Source of the DNA: WJMT01 sp964624145
Lineage (GTDB): Bacteria; Acidobacteriota; Aminicenantia; Aminicenantales; Aminicenantaceae
DNA: 64,000 nucleotides
Direction: 5' to 3'
Assembly: GCA_964624145.1 (NCBI GenBank)
Contig: CAZUXT010000003.1
Location: 143,677 to 207,676 of the forward strand
Position 1 is the first letter of the stretch; each line of letters opens with the position of its first letter. Positions 18,586-26,384 of the stretch are shown here, piece after piece. The translations under genes and the position numbers were made by a program. A model generated the notes under the pieces. The model was given only the letters and a program-made list of their open reading frames with translations. It did no database searches and was not told the origin of the DNA.

Positions 18586-19571
18586 CTCTCTATTTCAGAT
18601 ATTTTATCCTTCTTCACGGAATCAGAAGAGAAATTTTTCACCTGTAAGGGCTTCATCCACCATGCAACGGCCCCTATCAAGCCTCCAAACACAAAAAAGT
18701 TTAAAAAAACCAGAAAAGCATAGCTTACAGCCAATTCAGGTTTAAAGCCAAGCAGAGAGAAAAAAAAGATTAGTACGGCGTCCCTTGTTCCAAGGCCTGA
18801 TATAGATAAAGGCATCAAACTGATTAAGTTGGAAACTCCCATTATAAGAGTGATATCTAAAAAATTTATGGTTATATCCAAAGAATTCAAAAGAAGATAA
18901 CACTGAAAGAAAAAGAGAAGATAGCTCAAACAAGTGAGCAAAAACGCTGAAATGAGTCCGGGATTTACTAATTCACTAACTCCGTCATAAAATTCATTGA
19001 AACTGTTCTCTATCCTGTCTTCATATTTCCTAACAAGCGCTATCTTGTACAACAAGCTTACAGGCTTTCTCATGAATCTTCTGTTTAAAAGCAACAACGG
19101 AAGCAAAGCAATCAGGATGAGTAAAAACAAATATGTTATAGACAGCCTTCCCAACACATTGAATTTCCATAACCCAAAGGTCCCGACCAACAACAGAACG
19201 TACATATCAAACATCCTATCCACCAGAACACTCGACATCCCTTTGCTGATCGATACGTCTTTGTCCTGTCTGACATAAAAAGCTTTTATGAATTCACCTA
19301 AACGCCCAGGCGTTATGAAGCCAAAATAAAGGCTGCTCATGTATACCATATACGTCTCGGATAAATGATAGGATATCCCCTGGCTTTTCAAAAGCAAATT
19401 CCATCTGAATGACTTTATATACAGCAGGGGAAACACAAGCACAAGAGCACAAACAAAAAAGAATATTTTTATCTGTGAAAGAACACGGAAAAGTTCACCC
19501 AGGTCTATTTTCCACAAAATGAACACAAAAATAATTATCCCCAGGAATTTTAAATATTTTTTACTCTTCAT
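18582..19571 (-). CDS. Flippase-like membrane protein (UPF0104 / lysylphosphatidylglycerol-synthase TM region)
   Basis: A 329-aa integral membrane protein of the AglD/YbhN type. The conserved blocks are LLYIKSFRWNLLLKSQGI (RW..LL), FGFITPGRLGEFIKAFYV (the P-G-R-x-G-E motif) and SGLGTRDAVLIFFFSLLG near the C-terminus. Family members are found with glycosyltransferases and lipid-modification genes. The start is taken at the ATG of MKSKKYLKF; a TTG seven codons upstream lies inside a 51-bp direct repeat. The gene is coupled by a four-base overlap to the glycosyltransferase-like membrane protein. Confidence 0.82.
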   Translation of the reverse strand: MKSKKYLKFLGIIIFVFILWKIDLGELFRVLSQIKIFFFVCALVLVFPLLYIKSFRWNLLLKSQGISYHLSETYMVYMSSLYFGFITPGRLGEFIKAFYVRQDKDVSISKGMSSVLVDRMFDMYVLLLVGTFGLWKFNVLGRLSITYLFLLILIALLPLLLLNRRFMRKPVSLLYKIALVRKYEDRIENSFNEFYDGVSELVNPGLISAFLLTCLSYLLFFFQCYLLLNSLDITINFLDITLIMGVSNLISLMPLSISGLGTRDAVLIFFFSLLGFKPELAVSYAFLVFLNFFVFGGLIGAVAWWMKPLQVKNFSSDSVKKDKISEIER

Positions 19572-19579
19572 GTTTGTAC

Positions 19580-19630
19580 CCAGGTTTTTCAATATAATCT
19601 ATTTCACTCTCTACTTCAAAGGGATAATTA
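19580..19630. repeat. 51-bp direct repeat, left copy
   Basis: Begins CCAGGTTTTTCAATATAATC and ends CTTCAAAGGGATAATTA. It matches 22567-22617 at 46 of 51 positions in the same orientation, and the match weakens over about 8 more bases on its left. The copy abuts the ATG of the flippase-like gene and lies downstream of the sortilin-like gene. Confidence 0.8.
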
Positions 19631-19738
19631 CTGCTTTATGTGTTATTTTATAATCTGAACCTATGAGAAGATTTTTTAGATCATAATTTTTGACCGTAAC
19701 AATTAAGATATCCAGTTCTTTCATAGGATAAGTGAAAA

Positions 19739-22405
19739 TTATTTCAGAAGATCATATTTAGGCATAGGCTTGATCAGGCATTTAGTGGAAAGTTTTTTTC
19801 CATTGAGCTGGAGAGTCACAACGTATTCTCCTGGTATCACCCATTCGCCACGGCTGGGCCGGGAATCTTCTTCTGCTCTTTTTTCAGACTCTTTCCGCAT
19901 ATCCCAAATCACCATGTTGAATCCAGCCTCGGTCTTTCCTTTGAGTTCTCTGATATTTTTTCCATATAGATCTGAAATGGTGATCAAAGCTTCTTCCTTT
20001 GCCTCTTCTTTGACATAATAATATATTTTCACACCCACAGGTTCGTTAGGGGCTGTAAACTGCCTTTGTCCGTAAACTCGCTCCCTTTGTATATAATGCC
20101 ACTGGATTTCATCTTGGATTTGAAAAAGATGCACGTCTTTGTTGAGTATTTCTTGATTGAGCTGCTGGAGAGGAAAAATGTCCGTGACATAGATTCCCCG
20201 GCCATGGGTCGCTACAATCAGTTCGTTTTCTCTGGGATGTATGACCAGATCATGCACAGAGTTAGTGGGCATGTTGTTTTTCAGGCTCATCCAATTCTTT
20301 CCTCCATCTATAGTGACACAGACCTCAAAATCTTTTCCCACAAACAAAAGGCTGGGATTTTTGTGGTCTTCCACAATAACATAGATAATTCCCTCGGAAA
20401 TATTTCCCATTATAGGAATCCAGGTTTTCCCAAAGTCATCTGTGCGAAAAACAAAAGGTCTGAAGTCATCTCTCTGAAAACCTGTTTTGACCACATAGCT
20501 CCGTCCGGGTTCAAAATGGGAAGCAAAAACACGGCTCACATAATATTCTTCAGGAGCTCCCGCTTTTGTAAGATTAGATGTCACATCATTCCAATGTCCT
20601 CCATGATCCAAAGTCACTTGGACTTTGCCATCGTCGGTTCCTGTCCAAATGACACCGGCTTGTTTGGGGGATTCTGAGATGGTGGTGAGGGTGCAGAATT
20701 CAATATTGCCCTCCAGTTTTTCAGGGTCTTTGGTGGTTAAGTCAGAACTTATTTTCTCCCAAGTATCTCCTCTATTCAGAGATCTGAGGAGAACCTGTGA
20801 TCCCATGTAGATGATGCGGGGATTATGGGGGGAAATATGGATAGGAGTGGTCCAGTGAAATCTGAATTCGGGTTTTCCTTTTTCAGAAGTAGGTTTGATC
20901 CGCTCTCTGTATCCCTGTTTTTGATCTACACGCTGGAGGGATCCCATTTGGTACTCATTATAAAGCCAGCGGCTGTTTTCTGGATCCACTTTGTTGTACA
21001 TCCCGTCTCCCCCGCCTACAGACTGCCAGTCGTTTCTGTTGATTTCTCCATAGATACTGTGGCTGGGAATCTTTATGGATCCATTATCCTGAGTTCCTCC
21101 GTATATATTGTAAGGCTGCTCCATGTCCACGCCCACTGCATAGTACTGGGCAATAGGCAGATTTTCAAAAACATCCCAGGTTTGGCCTCCGTCATAAGAG
21201 ACAGCCAGGCCTCCGTCGTTTCCCAGCCATATATGATCGGAGTTATCCGGATCGATCCAGAGAGCATGGTGGTCCACATGGACTCCTTGGGCCAGGTTTT
21301 CAATCCCGTCTTTTCCCCAGGTTCGGCCTCCGTCTTCAGACCTGAGAAAAGGCGTGCTTGGCAGATAAACCACATCCCGATCATTGGGATCAACGTAGAT
21401 CACTCCATACCATTTACCGCCCCAGAGAGTGAGGTCATCCGGACTCATCTTTTCCCAAGTTTTACCTCCATCTTCTGATCGATAGACTTGTCTTCCTATT
21501 TTGCGCTTTTCAGGTTCCCGGCCCTGTTCTTTATCCCTATCCGCTTCTTCCTTAGTGGGAGGCCTGAGATTGTTGTTCTCAATGGAAGCATAGATGATGT
21601 CCGGATTCTTAGGATACACAGCGATTCCAATACGACCTATTTCCCCGGAAGGCAGGCCGTTTTCCAATTTTTTCCAGTTGCTTCCGGCATCTGAGCTTTT
21701 ATAAATACCACTGAGAGGACCACTCTCTTTGAAATTCCACGGGATCCTGCTTTTATCATAAGTAGCCGCATAAACAATATCTGGATTTTTTGGATCCAGG
21801 ACAACATCCACCACTCCTACTTTTTCGCTGATAAAAAGCGATTTTTTCCATGTTTTTCCACCGTCTGTAGTCTTGTAAAGGCCTCTTTCAGGATTAAAGG
21901 AGAAGTGATATCCCAAAGCAGCTGCGTAGACTATATCCGGATTTTCAGGATGGATGGCGATCCTTCCGATGTGGGCGGTGCTTTTCAAACCCATATGCTT
22001 CCAGGTTTTTCCTCCATCTTCTGATTTATACACTCCATCTCCCAGCAGAGAAAGCCGGCCAGAAGCCGGAGTCCCTGTGCCCACCCAGAGGATATCTGGA
22101 CTAGACTGAGATACAGCCATATCTCCTGTGGCTATGGTGTTTTGGTGGTCAAAAATGGGTTCAAATGTGGTGCCGTTATTGGAGGTTTTCCAAATTCCTC
22201 CACTGGCAGTGACAATGTAGAAGATGAACTCTTGTGCAGGATGAGAAAGAACCCTGAGTATTCGGCCTCCCTGATTAGCAGGTCCTAAAGACCGGTACTG
22301 AAAGAGGGACAAAAGCTTTGAATTAAACATGTCCTGCTGTGAAAAAACAGGAAAAGCAACCAATAAAATTAAAAGACTTGAAATCCAGAGATGCCTTTTT
22401 TCCAT
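19739..22405 (-). CDS. Secreted sortilin/VPS10-like beta-propeller protein (paralogue B)
   Basis: An 888-aa exported protein starting at the ATG of MEKRHLWISS, chosen because AGGAG lies 7 bases before it; the frame extends to 22477. The signal peptide ends near VFSQQ. Asp-box blades such as YKSEDGGKTW, YRSEDGGKTW and FLRSEDGGRTW are frequent, with QSVGGGDGMYN and ATHGRGIYV shared with the paralogue at 9211. The whole gene is bracketed by 51-bp direct repeats (19580 and 22567). It is probably cell-surface or periplasmic. The glycosyl-hydrolase label used for the family is not supported by an obvious active site. Confidence 0.85.
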   Translation of the reverse strand: MEKRHLWISSLLILLVAFPVFSQQDMFNSKLLSLFQYRSLGPANQGGRILRVLSHPAQEFIFYIVTASGGIWKTSNNGTTFEPIFDHQNTIATGDMAVSQSSPDILWVGTGTPASGRLSLLGDGVYKSEDGGKTWKHMGLKSTAHIGRIAIHPENPDIVYAAALGYHFSFNPERGLYKTTDGGKTWKKSLFISEKVGVVDVVLDPKNPDIVYAATYDKSRIPWNFKESGPLSGIYKSSDAGSNWKKLENGLPSGEIGRIGIAVYPKNPDIIYASIENNNLRPPTKEEADRDKEQGREPEKRKIGRQVYRSEDGGKTWEKMSPDDLTLWGGKWYGVIYVDPNDRDVVYLPSTPFLRSEDGGRTWGKDGIENLAQGVHVDHHALWIDPDNSDHIWLGNDGGLAVSYDGGQTWDVFENLPIAQYYAVGVDMEQPYNIYGGTQDNGSIKIPSHSIYGEINRNDWQSVGGGDGMYNKVDPENSRWLYNEYQMGSLQRVDQKQGYRERIKPTSEKGKPEFRFHWTTPIHISPHNPRIIYMGSQVLLRSLNRGDTWEKISSDLTTKDPEKLEGNIEFCTLTTISESPKQAGVIWTGTDDGKVQVTLDHGGHWNDVTSNLTKAGAPEEYYVSRVFASHFEPGRSYVVKTGFQRDDFRPFVFRTDDFGKTWIPIMGNISEGIIYVIVEDHKNPSLLFVGKDFEVCVTIDGGKNWMSLKNNMPTNSVHDLVIHPRENELIVATHGRGIYVTDIFPLQQLNQEILNKDVHLFQIQDEIQWHYIQRERVYGQRQFTAPNEPVGVKIYYYVKEEAKEEALITISDLYGKNIRELKGKTEAGFNMVIWDMRKESEKRAEEDSRPSRGEWVIPGEYVVTLQLNGKKLSTKCLIKPMPKYDLLK

Positions 22406-22494
22406 CTTAACTCCTTTTTCTTTTTGCATGACCCTGTTTAAATCTGAGGAATTTTTGCTTTGATTGAGAACCTTCATCGAAAATAATACAATTT

Positions 22495-22523
22495 AGATTA
22501 TCATTGTCCTCTTATTGAGACAA
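22495..22523 (-). promoter_or_regulatory. Putative promoter of sortilin-like paralogue B
   Basis: On the minus strand TTGTCT, a 17-base spacer and TAATCT sit about 90 bases upstream of the 22405 ATG. Confidence 0.4.
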
Positions 22524-22566
22524 GTATTATATATTATTGACATAGAATCCCAGCACAGGTTTGCAG

Positions 22567-22617
22567 CCAGGTTTTTCAATACAATCTATTTCAGCCCATA
22601 CTTCAAAGGGATAATTA
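22567..22617. repeat. 51-bp direct repeat, right copy
   Basis: 46 of 51 bases identical to 19580-19630, same orientation. It is immediately followed by a minus-oriented copy of the dispersed repeat (22622-22650). Confidence 0.8.
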
Positions 22618-22621
22618 ACGA

Positions 22622-22650
22622 GCCACCTCGAATCATGAATAACCCAGGTT
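22622..22650 (-). repeat. Dispersed intergenic repeat, copy 3
   Basis: On the minus strand AACCTGGGTTATTCATGATT then CGAGGTGGC, located between the 51-bp repeat and the kinase stop codon. Confidence 0.65.
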
Positions 22651-22694
22651 AAACAGGAGGGATTTGACTCGACTGGAAGGCTCTTTGATTTTCT

Positions 22695-24116
22695 TTAAAT
22701 CAACGGGAATTTGATCTTAAATTCAGTTCCTTCATTTACTTTGCTGCGGACATTGATGTCTGCTCCGTGGATATCAGCGACCCTCTTTATTATGGAAAGC
22801 CCTAATCCGATCCCGCCGCTCTCCTTTGAACGTGATTTATCCACAACATAGAACCGGTCAAAGATAAAGGGGATGGCCTCTTCAGGAATGCCTATCCCCG
22901 TATCGGATATAACCAAAACCGCATAATCACTGTCTCTCTTAAGGGAAATGTCTATATGCCCCCCCCTTTTCGTGTATCTTACGGCATTGTCGATCAAGTT
23001 TGAAACCATACGTCCCAGAAGTGCTTTCTGCCCCTTTACGGCCAAAGGAATTATCTTTTGTATATTCAAACTTATGTTTTTCTTAAGGGCGCTCTGTTCG
23101 TATCTTTCATAAGTATCCAGTAATATTTCATCCAGTTGGATATTTTCATTCAGACTCTCTTTTTTTAACGCTTCGGTTCTGGAAAGAAGAAGCAGGTCAT
23201 CTATTATTTTTTCCATATGGTATGTCTCTTCCAGAACACTTTTCAGGGTTTTCTTGTATTCATCGCGGTTCCTGTCTTTTCTCATGATGACTTCGACCTC
23301 TCCTCTAATATTAGTCAAAGGGGTTCTGAGCTCGTGTGAGACATCACCTGAAAATTGTTTTATTTTTTTCACAGAGGTGTCAAGCCTTGAGATCATGTCA
23401 TTGAATGTCTTAACCAGTACACCGATTTCATCTTGACGTTTTTTGGCCTCAATTCGGTGAGAGAGGTCATCCGTGGTGATCTGATTAGCTGTTTGAGCTA
23501 CATTGACAACAGGCTGAAGAGCTTTTCTTATAACAAAATTCCCTCCTGCTGACGCAAGCACTAATAGCAGAATACCGGAAAAAGTAATAATTATCAGAAC
23601 CCTGCTCATCTTAGAATTGACTGTTTTTAAAGATAAACCGATCTGAAGAATGTGATTATTTTTTATGGGAGAGAGAATGAATCTCAGAGGTGATTCGGGA
23701 ATTTCTCTTTTTTCCAAAGTCATATAGAGTGGATTCAAATCCGATTTATCGGCCCTGCAGTAAAGCTTCCGGCTCAACACAAGATTTTCATCATAGGAGT
23801 CTCCCGTATGGATCATTTTTTCTAAAAAATCCTCTTTTTCATGAGAAATTTTCGCTATCAAAACAGAGGGATGATAATGAAGGAATTTATTCTCCACCTT
23901 TCCCACAGCTTCCTCCAATGACACTCCTCTGTGGTTCCAGTATATATCATCCAGCTCCTCCGCTATCCCTGCTAAAGTATGATCCATTTCATTCATAAGA
24001 CCGCTTCGATAACTCCTGAAAATAAAACCCCCTATAATCACGATGATAATAGCCAGAAAAACAACATACCAGATCGTGAGTTTGAAAATGAGAGACTTAG
24101 TCCTTTTTATCTTCAT
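22695..24116 (-). CDS. HAMP-domain sensor histidine kinase
   Basis: A 473-aa membrane sensor kinase. An N-terminal transmembrane helix (residues about 12-32), a periplasmic domain of about 140 residues, a second helix near residue 175, a HAMP domain, the HisKA phosphoacceptor box FSGDVSHELRTPLTNIRG, and an HATPase domain with NLIDNAVRYT, DTGIGIPEE and GGIGLGLSI. This is the CusS/OmpR-partner architecture. The start overlaps the end of the response regulator by 20 bases, so the pair is co-translated. The stimulus is unknown; the outer-membrane-type gene upstream in the same direction may be part of the unit. Confidence 0.93.
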   Translation of the reverse strand: MKIKRTKSLIFKLTIWYVVFLAIIIVIIGGFIFRSYRSGLMNEMDHTLAGIAEELDDIYWNHRGVSLEEAVGKVENKFLHYHPSVLIAKISHEKEDFLEKMIHTGDSYDENLVLSRKLYCRADKSDLNPLYMTLEKREIPESPLRFILSPIKNNHILQIGLSLKTVNSKMSRVLIIITFSGILLLVLASAGGNFVIRKALQPVVNVAQTANQITTDDLSHRIEAKKRQDEIGVLVKTFNDMISRLDTSVKKIKQFSGDVSHELRTPLTNIRGEVEVIMRKDRNRDEYKKTLKSVLEETYHMEKIIDDLLLLSRTEALKKESLNENIQLDEILLDTYERYEQSALKKNISLNIQKIIPLAVKGQKALLGRMVSNLIDNAVRYTKRGGHIDISLKRDSDYAVLVISDTGIGIPEEAIPFIFDRFYVVDKSRSKESGGIGLGLSIIKRVADIHGADINVRSKVNEGTEFKIKFPLI

Positions 24117-24792
24117 CGATTCTATACCCGTATCCCCTTACGGTATGTATTATTTTATCTCCGGAGTCTCTTCCTGTTTTTTTTCGCAAATGGTTTACAT
24201 ACACATTGACCACATTGCTCAGCCCTTCATAATTCATATCCCATACATGCTCTATGATCATTGATTGGGATACGACCCTTCCTTTATTGCGCATCAAATA
24301 TTCCAGTAAGGCATACTCTTTTCCGGTCAGTGATATTTCTTTCCCTTTTTTTGTGACCTTTCTCTTCCATGGATCGAGCTCAAGGTCTTTAACCTTCAGA
24401 ACTTTAACCTTGTAATCCTGGCTTCTTCTTATAAGGGCCTTTATTCTTGCCAACAGCTCCTCAAAAGAAAAAGGTTTCGTGATGTAGTCATCCGCACCTT
24501 CGGAAAGACCGCTTATTTTGTCCTCAACCGTATCCTTGGCTGTCAGCATGATGATGGGAGTGTTGATTGATCTTTCTCTGATCTCTTTACAAATCGTCAA
24601 CCCGTCTTTACCTGGAAGCATGATATCCAGAATGACCACATCATAATCATTGACTCCCATGAAATGCAATGCATCAATCCCGTTCCTGCACACATCCACA
24701 GCAAACTGCTCTTCTTCCAGGCCTTTTTTCAAAAATGCAGACAGTTTGATATCGTCTTCGACAACCAGTATTCTCATCTTTTTCTTATTCAT
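24097..24792 (-). CDS. OmpR/PhoB-family response regulator
   Basis: A 231-aa two-domain regulator. The receiver domain has the acidic pair VVEDD, the phosphorylated aspartate in VVILDIMLPGKDG and the lysine in ITKPFSFEEL. The C-terminal winged helix (residues about 130-228) carries LTGKEYALLEYLMRN and NVYVNHLRKK, VRGYGYRI. It is the cognate partner of the overlapping kinase at 22695. An internal ATG (MRILVV) five codons in is an alternative start. Confidence 0.95.
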   Translation of the reverse strand: MNKKKMRILVVEDDIKLSAFLKKGLEEEQFAVDVCRNGIDALHFMGVNDYDVVILDIMLPGKDGLTICKEIRERSINTPIIMLTAKDTVEDKISGLSEGADDYITKPFSFEELLARIKALIRRSQDYKVKVLKVKDLELDPWKRKVTKKGKEISLTGKEYALLEYLMRNKGRVVSQSMIIEHVWDMNYEGLSNVVNVYVNHLRKKTGRDSGDKIIHTVRGYGYRIDEDKKD

Positions 24793-24856
24793 TATGCCAC
24801 TTTTTTTAGCTTAATTCCATTAAATGCCACATGTCTTGGAGATCCTATCCATGGCT

Positions 24857-26134
24857 TCAATAATAACTTCTGTTCCCGAATCTGGGATTAACCACATTGC
24901 TAAAAATAGACCCGAAACTATAATCCAATCCGATTTCAAAACGATAGTCAAATTCAGAAGCCAGCTCTCTTCGTTCAAGTAGTATTTCCTCCAGTGTGGC
25001 ATCTCCCTTGGCTAAAGAAAGCTGGTCATGGACAATGGAATAATTCGCCTCTATGTCAAAGCTTAATCCTTTGAAAATCCGGACTCTCATTTCTGCATCA
25101 AGACTCAGCCTGTTTTTTTTGAGGTCATAAAAATAATGAGAGCCTTCCAGACCCACTTCAGCCGTCCCCCAGGGTTCATTGAGTTCCAGCTCTAAAGAAA
25201 GGGATTGGTTCCATAAGCGGTTGGACATCTTCTCATAAACAGTCTCCTCAAAATAATCGAAATAATTGTATCCGATCTTATATAGCATCCGGAGCTGTCT
25301 CCGTGTAGACTCAGAATACGGGAAAAAATTATACTCAACAGCCGGATGTATGGAATAAGCTAACTCAACATTGTTATATGTTGATTGGGAAACAGAAACC
25401 CATCCTCCCACAGACCAGTGTTCATTGACACTTTTCACATAAAGGCCGTCAAAGTCATTTCTCGTACCCGTACTGCGGTACATTTCATCTTCTAATTCAT
25501 AACTATCTCTGTCAAAATCAAGGTCCAAACCCATTCTTAGTTTTGACTGGGGAGTGATTCTGTTTGCTGATATGTTTCCTGATAAAAAAATCGAATTTCT
25601 CTTGGACTCCCCCTCCATCCAGGTGTTGAGACCTAAACTAAACACCCAAAAATCCCATTTATCTTCCACTGCGGTCGGCGTGGCCTTCTGATCCATACCG
25701 ACCGTCACAACTTCAAACATGGGTGTTTGGGCCACATAAGGAGCCAAACCCAACTTCAGTATTTGAACAAGACCTTTTCGAGTTTCATCATCTGTTTCGT
25801 CGCTGTCTGAAAAATATTTGAGCGTGTTCTGTAATTCCTTGTAATTGTTCAACCCTATGAAGGCCAAGGTGTATTCGCGGCCTCCTCCTCCAGTTCTTTG
25901 TATGGTCACCAGAACATGCACATCAGCTTCTTTTCTATCCCATACATAATTCACAAATCCGATTTCTTCCCTGATATAATCGATGTCACACCGGCTGCAG
26001 TCAATAAAGACCTTTGGTGCGTCCTTTTTTATATCATCCACACTCACCTGCACTTCTCGCGAATGAGCATATGATGAACAGAAAAAGAAACCAATCATTA
26101 GAAAGAGAATCCAATGGTTTTTTGCTTTTCTCAT
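24857..26134 (-). CDS. Exported beta-rich, probably outer-membrane protein
   Basis: A 425-aa exported protein; the start is the ATG of MRKAKNHWIL with AAAGGAG upstream (the frame is open to 26167). The signal peptide ends near SSYAHS. The N-terminal module contains CSRCDIDYIREEI and EADVHVLVTI followed by GGGGREYTL, a recurrent but unnamed periplasmic module. The second half alternates hydrophobic and polar residues with many Tyr/Trp, ends in SYY, and resembles a beta-barrel. It precedes the response regulator by 64 bases in the same direction, so it may be sensed or controlled by that system. I do not recognise a named family. Confidence 0.65.
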   Translation of the reverse strand: MRKAKNHWILFLMIGFFFCSSYAHSREVQVSVDDIKKDAPKVFIDCSRCDIDYIREEIGFVNYVWDRKEADVHVLVTIQRTGGGGREYTLAFIGLNNYKELQNTLKYFSDSDETDDETRKGLVQILKLGLAPYVAQTPMFEVVTVGMDQKATPTAVEDKWDFWVFSLGLNTWMEGESKRNSIFLSGNISANRITPQSKLRMGLDLDFDRDSYELEDEMYRSTGTRNDFDGLYVKSVNEHWSVGGWVSVSQSTYNNVELAYSIHPAVEYNFFPYSESTRRQLRMLYKIGYNYFDYFEETVYEKMSNRLWNQSLSLELELNEPWGTAEVGLEGSHYFYDLKKNRLSLDAEMRVRIFKGLSFDIEANYSIVHDQLSLAKGDATLEEILLERRELASEFDYRFEIGLDYSFGSIFSNVVNPRFGNRSYY

Positions 26135-26384
26135 CCAGCTCTCCTTTAACATTGAAAGCACACACATTCATGATGTGAGCCCTTGTCACACCTATGATAC
26201 ACATTTAAAATTAAATGAATGTTAAATTCAGATTAATAAATTTTAATATTAGTCTGGAAAGGATATACCTCATTCCATATTCACTTCTTCTTGAGAAACA
26301 ATCTTGATAACCTAAACACAGAGTCTTATACGAGCTCAAGCATTGACTGAATCTCAGGTCCCACGTATGATATCCAGGGAAAAG

